A stretch of 64,000 bases of DNA from Epiperipatus broadwayi. Its lineage: Eukaryota; Onychophora; Udeonychophora; Euonychophora; Peripatidae. The DNA lies in assembly GCA_028023455.1 (NCBI GenBank), contig JAQFVV010000451.1:498001-562000 (forward strand), read 5' to 3'. Shown piece after piece: positions 50,150 to 61,565 of the stretch. The notes below the pieces were generated by a model. The model was not told where the DNA came from. It searched no databases and saw only the letters and a list, made by a program, of their open reading frames with translations. Position numbers and translations under genes: made by a program. Position 1 is the first letter of the stretch, and every line of letters begins with the position of its first letter.

Positions 50150-52014
50150 TGTAACGATATACATATGCCGTTACATTATTTTAAAATTAAAATAAATAGG
50201 AAAAGATCATAAATAAAAATTGATTTATTAAAAACATAAAAACGGAAAATTAAAATACTTATTTAACATATATATTATCACACAGATGGAAAACTATTTT
50301 TTAAAAAAAAATATTTAAAAGTAAGAAATGTAAAAAAAAGTAAAGATCTGTAGATTAATTAATATAAAAGAAAATAGGAAAATGTTGATTAATTTCTATT
50401 TAAAAATCATGTTTAAAAGTTAGTGAATGGAAATGATTGAAATATAATTGTATCTAAAGCAAACTAGCCCTTGGGGCACTTAAATGATTGTAAGATCAGA
50501 TAAGAGATAAAAATGAAAGATTGTATTTCCCGCTCTGAAGCATATGACCGATGCAAGCACCAAACCACGTACGGGCCGGAAAGGAAAACATCCGGACCTT
50601 AAGAACAAATGATGTCATGTTCAATCGATCCATGGAATTTGTGATAAGGGAGGCCAGAAATTATAAAAGATGAAATAATGGAATTTAGTGAGGAATCTGA
50701 CTACTGATATACTATGAACTGCAGCTGTATTGCAGACTCCATGATGTAAGAGTCTTGCAGTAGATTTAGTTTTCTTTGTATGCATCAGCTGAGGCGGCCT
50801 CTCGATGACAGTTCCTGACAAATGGATGACAAGTAGCGGCTTCGTTTCAAAGGAGGATCATCTATAAAATGTGATCACTATAATGGACTTCAATAAATCT
50901 GTCAAAATTTGCGGGTGTCATAAAGATTTATCATGTAAAGTATGAACTTTTAAAAGAACTCTTATCTGACAGTAAAAGAACTCTAAATCAATTAATGTAT
51001 TTTTTTATGTATAACATTTGCTTTAATCATTTCCATTTTTTTTCTTATTTATTTTTTTTGTTTGTTAACCAAATTATTAAATTTAAAGTTGGGTGTAGAT
51101 GGTTGCATAGATTCATTAAAGTTTATGTTAGTTTAAAGGGGTTAATTTCAGACTATTTGTTTTGTAGTTGAGTTGATGCTGTTGGAAGGATGTAAAGGCA
51201 TAATGTGAAATGTGTTAGCATACAGGGGACTATGCCCAAATGAATGCATGTCCCAGAGGTGTAGCCATTGTCTTGTAATGAACATGGATGTACTTCCCAT
51301 GACATTGATTTATTTTCGCTCTGTGGATAGGGACTATAAGACAGCAAGGACTGCTCACCCTCCATACGAAGTATTTCCTTTTTTAATGTTTTATATACAT
51401 GATTCCTTTGTGAGAAAGACGCACATTTTTGTACTGGATGAGGATCATTTCTTTTAAATAATATCACGCTGCATATGCATATTCTTGTCAGTATGGTTTT
51501 ATGCTAACTTCTTCATATTGCATTGGTTGTATCTGTATATCAGGAAGCGAGCGTTGGTTTATCTACGAACTTTTAGCCTGAGGTTAAATGTTTTGAAAAG
51601 TTTTTAATTGCATAGTCTATGTAACCTATCTATGCGCAACATTCTAAAATAAAATTATATAAACTGTCCATCTGTGCGAACTTACTGAAATAACAATTTA
51701 AGTTTAAAACTAATAATAAAATCTAAAGCAATATTAATTTATTCCTCAAAATTATATGTGCTTAAATAAATGTTTGTGTGATAATTACTGACAGTGGCTT
51801 ATTTGATTATATTTTTTTCTTTATTAAAAATATATTTTTTAAGAATTTAGATTATAAATCTTTGCTTCTCCTTGAGCTAGTGTCTAGGGCTAACGGTTTA
51901 TGAAAGTTGGATCCTTCCCAAGGTGTATCTGCCTACATTATAAATTTTTTAGGTTTAAATAGCCTAGTGGCACCTTGTGTGGCAGATAGTGAAAGTGTCT
52001 ATATTCCTCGACCA
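50150..52014 (+). mobile_element. Solo LTR of the same family as LTR1-3
   Basis: Starts TGTAACGATATACATATGCC and shares block B (AAAGTTGGGTGTAGATGG), a shortened block A (CATCTGTGCGAACTTA) and the end block (TGAGCTAGTG, GTATCTGCCTAC, GCCTAGTGG) with LTR1. It is flanked by TTATA (50145-50149 and 52015-52019) if the LTR ends in ...GACCA; removing it rejoins the LINE frame. The end could instead be ...TTATA with a 3-bp duplication, which also keeps the frame. The lack of an internal region implies LTR-LTR recombination. Confidence 0.75.
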
Positions 52015-52207
52015 TTATAATAAGTTGCATTGTAAACATTTAGAACATTCTGTAAATCATCTTTTGAACTGGCAAAAATAGCACAATTATCAGGAAATAG
52101 TGAAAGTGCCTATATTTCTGACGATTATAATAAGTTGCTTTGTAAACATTTAGAACATTCTGTAAATCATCTTTTGAACTGGCAAAAATAGCACAATTAT
52201 CAGCATA
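51986..52207. repeat. 111-bp tandem duplication across the LTR/LINE junction
   Basis: 51986-52096 and 52097-52207 are about 95% identical. The unit spans the last ~30 bp of the solo LTR plus ~80 bp of LINE, so the duplication happened after the LTR inserted. Confidence 0.85.
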
Positions 52208-52330
52208 TCATAAATCCAGAATACAAAATACAGTATATGCATACATTGTCAAATTTATTTAGCATTATGTGAGGATTGCCCTTGAGATTATATTTTTATC
52301 TCTAATACAATGTGTGTTAATATACACACA
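52020..52330 (-). pseudogene. LINE reverse transcriptase, catalytic-box part
   Basis: Minus strand near 52200 reads YADNCAIFASSKDDLQNVLNVY, in which YADN is the catalytic YADD with the second Asp lost. It is continued by the half beyond the LTR at 50144. The part further upstream (to 52330) is only weakly similar. The 111-bp duplication repeats the CAIFA...NVY segment. Confidence 0.72.
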
Positions 52331-52339
52331 ATGTAAACT

Positions 52340-55300
52340 GTCATTAAAGTTTATAATATAACTCTAAAATTGAGATGCTAAAGTGTATTAAGCCATAGCA
52401 AATTATCACTGAGGAAGAGCAAATGTTATTATTTAATCACAATACTCTATTACTTACTACTTGACTAGACCTTAGATAAAGAACTTGATGAACTTATTTA
52501 TATAAAAGATCTTCCAGTTACATTGGGACTAATTTTTTGTATTATAAATAAAAGAATAAAAAAAAAGTTGTTTAGGTATTATTTGGTTGAAAAAAAAAAA
52601 AACTTTGTTAGCTTTTTGCAGAATATATATAGAAAACTAACCTATTGAAAAAAATTATTGTTTATAAATTATATAAATAATAAATCAATTGATTTATGCT
52701 GTTTATTTCTGAGCATTTTTTAAACTTATATTTATGCTAATGATTTTGACCATATAACAGTTTTCTTCAGAGCTGTAAATATAGAAATGTGTCATATACA
52801 TATACAGCAAAAAATATTTAAATATATAACTCAACTTATAATTTATATAGATAGTTTTGTTATATGTGTGTAGTATCATTATATGAAATATTTGTCTATT
52901 TTCAGAAATATAAAGATATATTAAAAAATTATAAAAATATAAATGAAGTGGTATATTGAATTTAATAAATGAAAAAAAAAAAATTAAAGTGGAAGAAAAA
53001 AGTAGATTTTTTTATATGTATATTTACCATCGGATATTAAGCTTTTATTTTTAAGCTAATAGTAATGTAATAACAACCTGGTAACTCTTTATATATATTT
53101 CATTTTAATACAATGGACTTTTTTTGTCAACAAGGATCAGTAGTCACTACTTTCTAAATTTATGGACTTCTTTCTCTTGAAGGATATTTCTATATTTTAT
53201 AATGAAGTGAAATATTATCATCAACTGGTTTGATTCCATGTAGAGACTTGATTATTAGATGTTTAAATCATTTTTCATAATTATTTGATGTTTCAAGATT
53301 AAAAGAAAGAACTCTCTTTAGTTTGTAAATATACTTATATGAAATCTTTTTTAAAAAGTAAAAAGGGAAAACAATACAATAATATAATTAACAGTATATA
53401 TCAATTTCCATGTTTATACAGTAATGTCTAAGTTTGCTATTTGAACTTAATATTTGTGTATATAATATGACCAAAATTTGGTTTTCTAGCATATATTTTT
53501 GTTAGCAACAATACAATAAAATATCCAAAATATGATTTATTTGAATGTTTAAAAAAAAAGATTGTTAGATAATATCACTATTTTATCCATTAATTTAATA
53601 AATGTTAATTCCAACACTTCCTTTGAATCTATCAATTACTGTAATCTAAATTAAAGCATTTTTTCTGTACTACTAAGTCGTCCCATAAGCATGAGTACCA
53701 GATAGTAGTGGAATTTAATTCCAACCAAATTTCTGATATTTGTGTTTATCTATAAGAACTTGAGATTCAAAGTTGATACCAATGTATATCTAGTAAACAC
53801 CTTTAACTTCTTTTTTTTTTTTACTATCAGGCTAATAGCCTAAAATTCAAAAATCCTAAAAGTTTTCAATCAATTCAATGTATTTAAATAATTTAAATGA
53901 TCCAACATGAGATCAGAAACTATATTTTAGTAACTTCAGTTTTATTTTAACTATATACATATATTGCTTTGCTAAGAATGTTAATATCAATATAACATAA
54001 GTTAATTCTTTTGGCTTATTCTAGTAAAACAAAGATATTCTCTCTCTACTATTCTAAGACCATCTATTGTAAGTTTGAGTAGTCATTGAGTTGCCAGATG
54101 ATAGTTCAATTTAATCCAGTTTAATTTAATCCTTACCCTAGATCTTTCTGGCTTTTTGCCTTAGTAAAAGTGGATAAAATTTTAGAATCGCTTATAAAAT
54201 ACAAATTTATTATAAAATAAGAATAGTAGAAGATTTATTTTCAAATATTATTTAAGTATAATTTTAATTGGCTATAAATGAAACAAAATTCCACTTTTAT
54301 TATTATTGTTTAAATACATATAAAAAGAAAAAAAGGTTTTTGATATTATTTATTTTTTATTATTTGATATCAGGCATTACTCATTATATGGATTATTATA
54401 AACAGAATTTTATATAAAGTATGGTTCCATTTAAGATTATCATATGACTTATTTTACTTTCAGATATTGGATAATCACATAGTTATGAGTAGTTCTGTCT
54501 TTGCTAGAAAGTTGTTTCAAATTTATTAATCTTTATATCCTAGACAATTTAAATGAGTACAGTTTTAAATAAATTATACAGCATGTAATCTAATTGGCCA
54601 AAAAAAATTATTAAGGTTTGATTTTGTGAAGTACTTTATTATTAATACCAATATCAGTATTAGAGTTATTAAATTTGCTTTTTTTTTTTAAAAAAAAGAA
54701 GGTAAATTTGAATTGTTACATATGCATCTGAATAAAAAAATTTTGAATTTGACAGGAGTTTTTGGTGTAAACTTATTATAAATATATGATAAGTGTTATA
54801 ATTATGTTTTTCTTACATTTTAAGTATTTATTTAATAACCATATAGACTTGGTCTGTATTTAGCTTTTTATGTTTTTCATTAGAATAGTCTTTTCAATTT
54901 ATTAGATTCCCATGACAAACTTGTTCTAGTATTATTTCAGTTATTGCTATTATTGTTACATTATGCATTGCAGCTTATTGTTCATTGATGATATAATCAA
55001 TTTGTTTTATTGCTGAATGAAAAAAAATTGAATACAGACACATTAAAATTATAGGCATCACTATCTTGCTAAATCACTCAATTTCATTTAAAAATCTGTG
55101 ACTCTAGATGTGATTAAGGTTTGTCTAACCTGCTATGTTTTGCTGTTCCTAGCAAGACTTTTTCTAGGTCGTGCACAGCTTCAGTATAAACATTATATGT
55201 CAGTTATGTTAAAGTGACAATGTCATTTAAATACTGAAATAGGTATGGTCATTCAATAACTAATCTGAAAAAACAATTAATTTAGGATGCCACACAAAAG

Positions 55301-56310
55301 TTCCAAGCATACTATCCTATAGTTTTCCAAATGTTTAAACACTATTGTTGTTCAGTATGCCTTAAAATTTATCAGCAAAAAAAAATATGTCTTTTGAAAA
55401 ATATTTTAAGTTGATATTTGTTCTTCATCAATAATATAAAATGTCAACTCTCTTGACTTAAAATACAGCACTCCTTATTCTAATTATACTCTTACTCCTA
55501 CAGTGACAAGTTTCTTTTTGATAATCCTTTTTGTGCAGTCCCCAATATCTGCAAAGTCTCACTGTGCATTGAAAATCTTTTCATCCTTTGTTCCTTACCT
55601 GTTCTGCAGTTTTTATTAGCATTTAGTCATCATAAGAGTTTAATTTAATCTAACATTTAGCAACATTGAAATAAATATTCTAATGCTTTACTTCAATTGT
55701 ATTGTTAGAGACAAGTTTTAGAAACTTCATGTGAAATACATTTTTTATTTAAAAAAAAAAGTATTTTATCATTTTTATATAAAAATAAAAGTCTACTTTT
55801 GTTTTGATAAAATATGACTTTTATACTATACAAAATACTGAGTTTATTGTTGTATTTTTTTTTAACACTAAATTTTAATATTAATGCTGAAGCTTTTTAT
55901 AATATCTTAAATTTATTCTTGAAAAATGTAAATGCTAATTCTTATGTTTCAAATAATTGACTTTGTTTCAGTTGTGGTTAGGAATTCATAAATTTTACAT
56001 GAGGAGACTTCTTTGTTTTGGAATTACTTATAACATTGTCAAATAAGTAGTTATTAACTGTTTGTTTTTTCCTGTTTTTTATCTTTTGATTTTCATTACA
56101 TTTTTAATAATATGCAGATATCAAACTAGCATATAATAAGGTAGTGAAAAAAAAAAGTTTGCTATATAATTTTTAAAAACGACTGTTTTAGCAGTATATT
56201 TTTATATTCAGTTTATTTTATTTCACTTTTTTTTTTAAATTAAAATATATAGTTTATTTTAAATTTATGCGACCATATATATAATTATTTGATTTTTTTT
56301 TTTTGCTAAA
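52340..56310. other. AT-rich spacer
   Basis: No supported gene or element. Contains numerous A/T homopolymers. Confidence 0.5.
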
Positions 56311-56505
56311 TTTGCCGTAAGAACAAGATAAACTTTGGACTCAGTTCCTGTAAGATATGACCTCTCCCCATTATTAGTGAAGTGTCTTCCCCTCATATTA
56401 AAATCATTTTGTTTTATGGCCAACATGGCAACATTCTTCTGACCAATCCAAATTATTCCAGCATCTTTACCATCTATCCAAAATAAGATAGATACCCAAT
56501 TACAA
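56311..56505 (-). other. Unidentified GC-richer fragment with an open frame
   Basis: The minus frame 56265-56510 (81 codons) includes GKDAGIIWIGQKNVAM and GRHFTNNGERSYLTG, which looks less random than other frames here. No family is recognised; it might be an exon fragment or part of an unknown repeat. Confidence 0.3.
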
Positions 56506-56754
56506 AACAAACTATGTTTTCATAAGAGTAAATTATGTTGGCTAATGAGAAATTAATTAATATAAATATAACAAAAATTTCACTAAATATAAAATTTAAC
56601 ATTTGAACTCAATGAATTGTTCAATTATTACTATTATCATTTATTGAATTAATTTATGTTATTAATAAAATATAACTAATTAAAATTCAGATTTCTATGT
56701 GTTAACAATATAACTATTGTATAAAACAGAGAAACATCAAAATCATATAAAACA

Positions 56755-57190
56755 CTATTGCCAAGTGCTTTCAGCTGTTTGAGTCCTTACCAAGACTGTA
56801 TAAAAATTGTTATACTTTACTGATAAACTTGAACATTTCATTATATCGACCAGGAAGAACTAATAGGAAAACTGGTTAACTTTGCATTAATAGGGCCAGA
56901 ATATTTTTTTATAGCATAACTGTTTCATATATTAACTCATTAAACTCGTGGACAACATACATGCCCCATAATACATTGACAAATATAGAAAGCTAAATAA
57001 ACTGTATCATCCTCCATTGTCTTTTTATATGTATATTTATGTTGTTGAATACAATATTTAATATTTGTCCTAGTTTCACTAATATATATTGCATTACAAT
57101 CTGAATTGTGGGCATTCAATAGAATACACAACACTGCTTTTATCTTCTTTGCTAGTTATCACCTTAGAATTGTTTATTAACTTGTTAAGG
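56755..57190 (-). mobile_element. Penelope-like element 3' end (degraded)
   Basis: Minus strand: PLE endonuclease remnant, stop at 56940, then a 3' tail with AAGCACTTGGCAATAGTG near 56757-56774, the same tail that forms the palindrome at 11582-11755. It is a different PLE family from that at 15585-16660. Confidence 0.68.
56940..57180 (-). pseudogene. Penelope GIY-YIG endonuclease fragment
   Basis: Reads CNAIYISETRTNIKYCIQQH, corresponding to the family's C..VYIGETGR.....I.EH. This is followed by KKTMEDDTVYLAFYICQCIM and GH. The YIG glycine is Ser and the usual Arg pattern is partly lost. Upstream, in another frame, KVITSKEDKS and VVYSIECP match the preceding PLE segment, showing a frameshift near 57120. 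Non-functional. Confidence 0.7.
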
Positions 57191-58736
57191 TTAGGCAGAT
57201 ATGCTTCAGCATGTTATACTGCTTCTTGCTCACTTTTTTTTTTTTTTAAAGTGCATTACTTTCTTTTCTTTTTTTTTTTTAAATTCCTGTATGTATGTTT
57301 CTAAATATGTATGTGTATATATAATTTTAACACAAAAATTAATTATTTTTCTACATATATATCATTTAAGTTAATATTAGACATATTTATAAGGGATAGA
57401 GATATATTTATAATGGCATAATCAGAAATACAATAATTTTTTTCTATTGTGAATATTTTTTTATATGTATTTGATTTTATACATGCTTTTATTTGTTCAT
57501 ATATATATACTATCTTTAAAAACTAGTCAACACTTAGACAATCCCAATATCAATAATTTCAAACCATTGTTAAGGCTAATCTTTTTATTTGATGATATAT
57601 GTGTCAAATGATATCTGACTAAATTGCAGGTTCTATATATTATTTCATATTGCAGTACTTTCTTCAAATTTCTGCCAGTTACTACTTTAAAGTTGTTCAG
57701 CATTTTTTATCTCCTTATTGATCTTGTAGAAAGATGGCCAGCTTTTTCTTTTTAAGTTTTTTTCAAAAGTTATCCTTTTCTCATCCATTCGTTTTACTTC
57801 TTCAATATCTATCATGTTTTAAATATTTTTTTCACATTAACATATATGAATTTTATAATCACCCCCCCCCCTAACATTATTACATTTGCCCTCAAAATAA
57901 TGTCATTCTTTATGATTCCCTTTCTAAATTCTTCATAACAATTACCACCTTTATAAATGGAATATATGTAGGTAATGGGTATGAATCAGAATAGTGATCT
58001 GTGCTCATGTAACCCCAATGATATGAATCAACATGAAAAAAATCACAAAAAAGGCACGTACATTAATTAACTAATAATCAAAATACTTTGGAATAAACTC
58101 TATATAATATTCAGTATACTAATATAAAAAAAATAGTTATAGCTAGCTTATGGCAGTGTATGTCATTCTTAGTAATGTAAGTTTTTTTTTATATATGTAA
58201 TCTGTGATGTGTTTAAAGGAATCCATTGTATTGTTTTGAGTTCTTAATGTGAATGTTTGCACTGTCTGTTAATTTTAATATTCCATTGCTTCATGAACAG
58301 TATTATTTATAGAAATAGGCTGCCATGAAAAATGCAAATGAAAAAAGACTGGGCGGCCCTGAATTAAAAAATTGAAGTGCCTTCTATTGAAATCATTATT
58401 CAATAAAATATGAAAAGTGATATATGTTATAGAAATAATTGAATGGTTTTTATTTAATCATGAACTCACTAAATACTGCTTCAATATGCAAATTCATATT
58501 TTATAAAGGTGCTTGTATTATAGATAAAGAAGCCGTTGGATGGCACCGTTTTCACGCTAAAACTATAAAATATTACCATTCCTGGGCCATTGATTATAAT
58601 AATTTTTCTGTGCTTTTTTGTAATGCAAAAATAAAAACAAAACAAAATCATCTTTTATAAATATTATTTTTTATTAACATATACAATTTAAATGATAATA
58701 ATAAATGTAAAATAAAATCAACAAATTAAAATTTGA
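57191..58736. other. AT-rich spacer
   Basis: No supported gene. C10 tract at 57862-57871. The 73-codon frame at 58439-58660 shows no similarity I recognise. Confidence 0.45.
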
Positions 58737-58882
58737 TTCGTGTTTTTCTATCGTATATTTTTTTAATTGTGTTACGGCTTTTTTATATACATTTTCTATC
58801 AGATATTTTTTTACTTGTGTTATGGCTTTTTTTTTTATCAATTTTTTATCGGATATTTTTTTACTTGTGTTACGACTATTTT
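58737..58882. repeat. Three-copy 48-50-bp tandem repeat
   Basis: GTGTTACGGC or close variants at 58769, 58817 and 58867, each followed by a T tract and TATC.GATATTTTTTT. It borders the inverted terminus of the next element. The Lys-rich minus frame across it is a by-product of T runs. Confidence 0.75.
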
Positions 58883-58953
58883 TTTTGTTGTTTAAGTAAA
58901 AAGAGATATTATGGATATTTGTCACTTCGGTACTTACGGATAATTTGCCTGAT

Positions 58954-59120
58954 GACGTATTACCCTGAAGGCATACCGGTCTAATGTTGCGATTTTTAAG
59001 ATAACGTCTCCAAGTGATCTGCAGACACATCTACTCGATAAGATGTGTCCGCATATCACGTGAACACGTCACGTTAAAAAGCGCAACATTAAATCGGTAT
59101 GCCTTCAGGGTAATACGTCA
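58954..59120. repeat. Nested hairpins next to the left terminus
   Basis: ACGTATTACCCTGAAGGCAT (58954 onward) recurs inverted at about 59100-59119, giving 38-bp arms around a 90-bp loop. Inside the loop, GACACATCT and AGATGTGTC (59025-59050) form a second hairpin. A related block, CCTACCGGAAGG...ACCGGTGGG, adjoins the right terminus. Confidence 0.75.
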
Positions 59121-59420
59121 TCGGTTGACCATATGATAAAAAACAAAAGGAATGTCACGTGATACACACCGACTGAACACCAGCATGTTTCTTGGTCCTG
59201 AAAAAAAAATACAAAAAAAAAAAATTAGTGAAAATTTAATACTGTGAATACAAAATATAGTACCCACAAAATTATTTAAAATGTACATGCATGAAAACTA
59301 TTCAAAAATCTTAAAAATGTGGCCAATTATAACAGCGCATAGCGCTGTAGTTGTTGGGGGGGGGCCTGGGTGTTTTTGACAAGCGAAGCTTGTAGTACAA
59401 GATATAAAATACAAAATATA

Positions 59421-60055
59421 GCCAATGAATTTATGAAAAATAATTTGATATTTGTAGAAAAAAACCCAACTAATTAGTGAAAATTTACATGCATGAAATA
59501 CAAAATAAGGTCAATACAAAATATAAAAATAAAAAATTATTGAAAATGTGCCGTTAATGGCGATCACATTGGCTAATTTTAAAACCGTACTGTATAGCCA
59601 ATGAATTTACGAAAAATAATTTGATATTTGTAGAAATATTAACCCAAAAATACAAAAAAAAACCCCAACAAATTAGTGAAAATTTACATGCATGAAATAC
59701 AAAATAAGGTCAATACAAAATATAAAAACAAAAAATTATGGAAAATGTGCCGTTAATGGCGATCACATTGGCTAATTTTAAAACCGTACTGTATAGCCAA
59801 TGAATTTACGAAAAATAATTTGATATTTGTAGAAATATTAACCCAAAAATACAAAAAAAAACCCCAACAAATTAGTGAAAATTTACATGCATGAAATACA
59901 AAATAAGGTCAATACAAAATATAAAAACAAAAAATTATTGAAAATGTGCCATTAATCGCGATCACATGCCCTACTTTTACATACATTGGCTAATGAATTT
60001 ACGAAAAATAATTTGATATTTGTAGAAATATTAACCCAAAAATTATTTACAAATT
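59421..60055. repeat. Minisatellite, 176-199-bp unit, ~3.3 copies
   Basis: GCCAATGAATTTA or a close variant marks units at 59421, 59597, 59796 and 59989. Units share AATTTACATGCATGAAATAC, ATGTGCCGTTAATGGCGATC and TGATATTTGTAGAAATATTA. The two central units are nearly identical, implying recent expansion; more diverged units flank the array (59215-59400 and 60056-60380). Confidence 0.85.
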
Positions 60056-60820
60056 AAATGTAATTAAGTGGAAGTTTGATAATTGAAGAAATATAAAAAA
60101 AAAATTTTTTTTGTAAATTTTAAAAAAAAAAAAAAGTTAATGCGAATCTACCATTAATCGCCATCTTGTATAAAATGTGGTGTAAGACGCCGTAGTTTCT
60201 ACAAGCATTTGGTAATTTTAAAACGGACTGTATATTGGTAATTTTATTAAAAATTATTGACAATTATTTACAAATTAATTGAAGAAATATTAACAAAAAT
60301 TGTTTGTACATTTAAAATAAAGATTTAATGCGAATATGGCATTAATGGTGACGTTACTTTTACATGCATTTGGATTACTTATTGTCTATATTCAATAATA
60401 TAATTAATTCTAAAATTATAATTATTATAAAAAAAATTAAAATTACTTACAAATAGCGTTCACTGTGGAGGACTGAATTGGGATATATGTTCTAAAATTG
60501 CAGCGAAAGGATCAGCTTTGTACGACTGCCTCCACATAAACTCGCTCAAATATGAGTCCAGGTGCTGACGTGCTGAAAAAAATCACTGTGATCAAGTGGA
60601 TAGCAAAATCACAATAGATAGAAAAATCAAAAAATTTCCCAAATCTCTCTCTGAATTTTAAATCTCGCGGTTAAAAAAAAAAAAATTGACTCTCTGATGG
60701 ATTAATCACGCCAGTCACTTCGTTGCCATGACAACGTTGTCGTACAAAGATCGTCGATGCCTACCGGAAGGAAAACCGGTGGGTCAAATACGTCATCAGG
60801 CAAATTATCCGTAAGTACCG

Positions 60821-61374
60821 TTACGTCAAATAGAATGACAATAAAAAGTAAAAGTTGTTACGGTTCGGTTTAGGGTTAGTTTTAGAGTTAATGTTCTGTT
60901 GTTTGTAATGCTAAAATAAAAAAATTCAAAATCGTAACCGGACTCGGACAAAATAAAGAAACTCAAACTTTTTTAAACAACAACAAACACATATTAATGT
61001 CTTCTTTACTTATTAAACATGTTTATAATATTTGCTTTTTATGAAATTTACAAAAAATCTTGTATATTTGTACTTTTCTTACTGTATATTTTTTTGGTAC
61101 TGCTCTTCTTTGTCTCATGGAATGTTACGAACAGTACGTTACTTGACGCGTTACCTAATTGCAACTCACTAAAAACATAGATATTTAACATTTTCCCAAT
61201 TAAAACTTCAATACAGTACGTTGTAAAAAGTCTTAGAATTATTACTTTAAAAAATCTGAACATTTAAATACTTTAAAATAAAAAAAAATCCAATGAAAAC
61301 AACATTTCCATCCAATTCAAACACAAACTCTCATCAAGCCGTAACTATTTTATAAACTGTGCGAATTCGGAAAA
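60821..61374. other. Spacer
   Basis: Includes a telomere-like string GGTTTAGGGTTAG near 60877-60889, too short to mean much. No gene. Confidence 0.45.
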
Positions 61375-61565
61375 TGTAATTGCTGCTTAGTGACATACAT
61401 GCTGTACTGCAACGCGACTTAGCATGCCTGAATTCTGTAGCACAACAAAAAAGTTGTATTATAGAAAACGCAGGTTCAAACGTGTCGGCTGCGGAAACAG
61501 CATTTTTATGTGTTTTAGCACGAAAAACGCGCCATAGAACGGCTTCTTTAGCTATAAGATGAGTA
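61375..61565 (+). other. CpG-richer island with tRNA-Ser-like 3' half
   Basis: CGCAGGTTCAAACGTGTCGG, then CTGCG near 61470-61496 resembles the T arm and acceptor end of tRNA-Ser, but a matching 5' half is doubtful and the T stem is mismatched. A 60-codon frame covers the island (MLLSDIHAVLQRDLACLN onward) without a recognised family. It may be a SINE relic or the edge of an unrecognised exon. Confidence 0.27.

Larger units (their letters stand above)
58928..60820. mobile_element. Non-autonomous DNA transposon with 33-bp perfect inverted termini and internal minisatellite
   Basis: The left terminus (58928-58960) begins CGGTACTTACGGATAATTTG; the right (60788-60820) is its exact reverse complement over 33 bp. 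Similarity continues weakly outside (ATTTG on each side), so the true edge may be a few bases out. Between them lie nested hairpins (58954-59120), a 176-199-bp minisatellite (59421-60055) with diverged units on either side, and CpG-rich patches. No transposase is encoded. Superfamily is unassigned because no clear target duplication is visible (only TT). Confidence 0.68.

Noticed and set aside
51153-51467. 104-codon minus and 81-codon plus frames
   Set aside because: Both lie inside the solo LTR and show no family similarity.
58949-58965. CTGATGA in the DNA-transposon termini as a hammerhead
   Set aside because: No pairing stem II or GAAA box at the right distance; it is simply part of the 33-bp inverted repeat.
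58674-59030. 118-codon Lys-rich frame on the minus strand
   Set aside because: It is the antisense of T-rich tandem repeats and a transposon terminus.
60877-60889. Telomeric repeat remnant
   Set aside because: Only about two loose units; too short to interpret.
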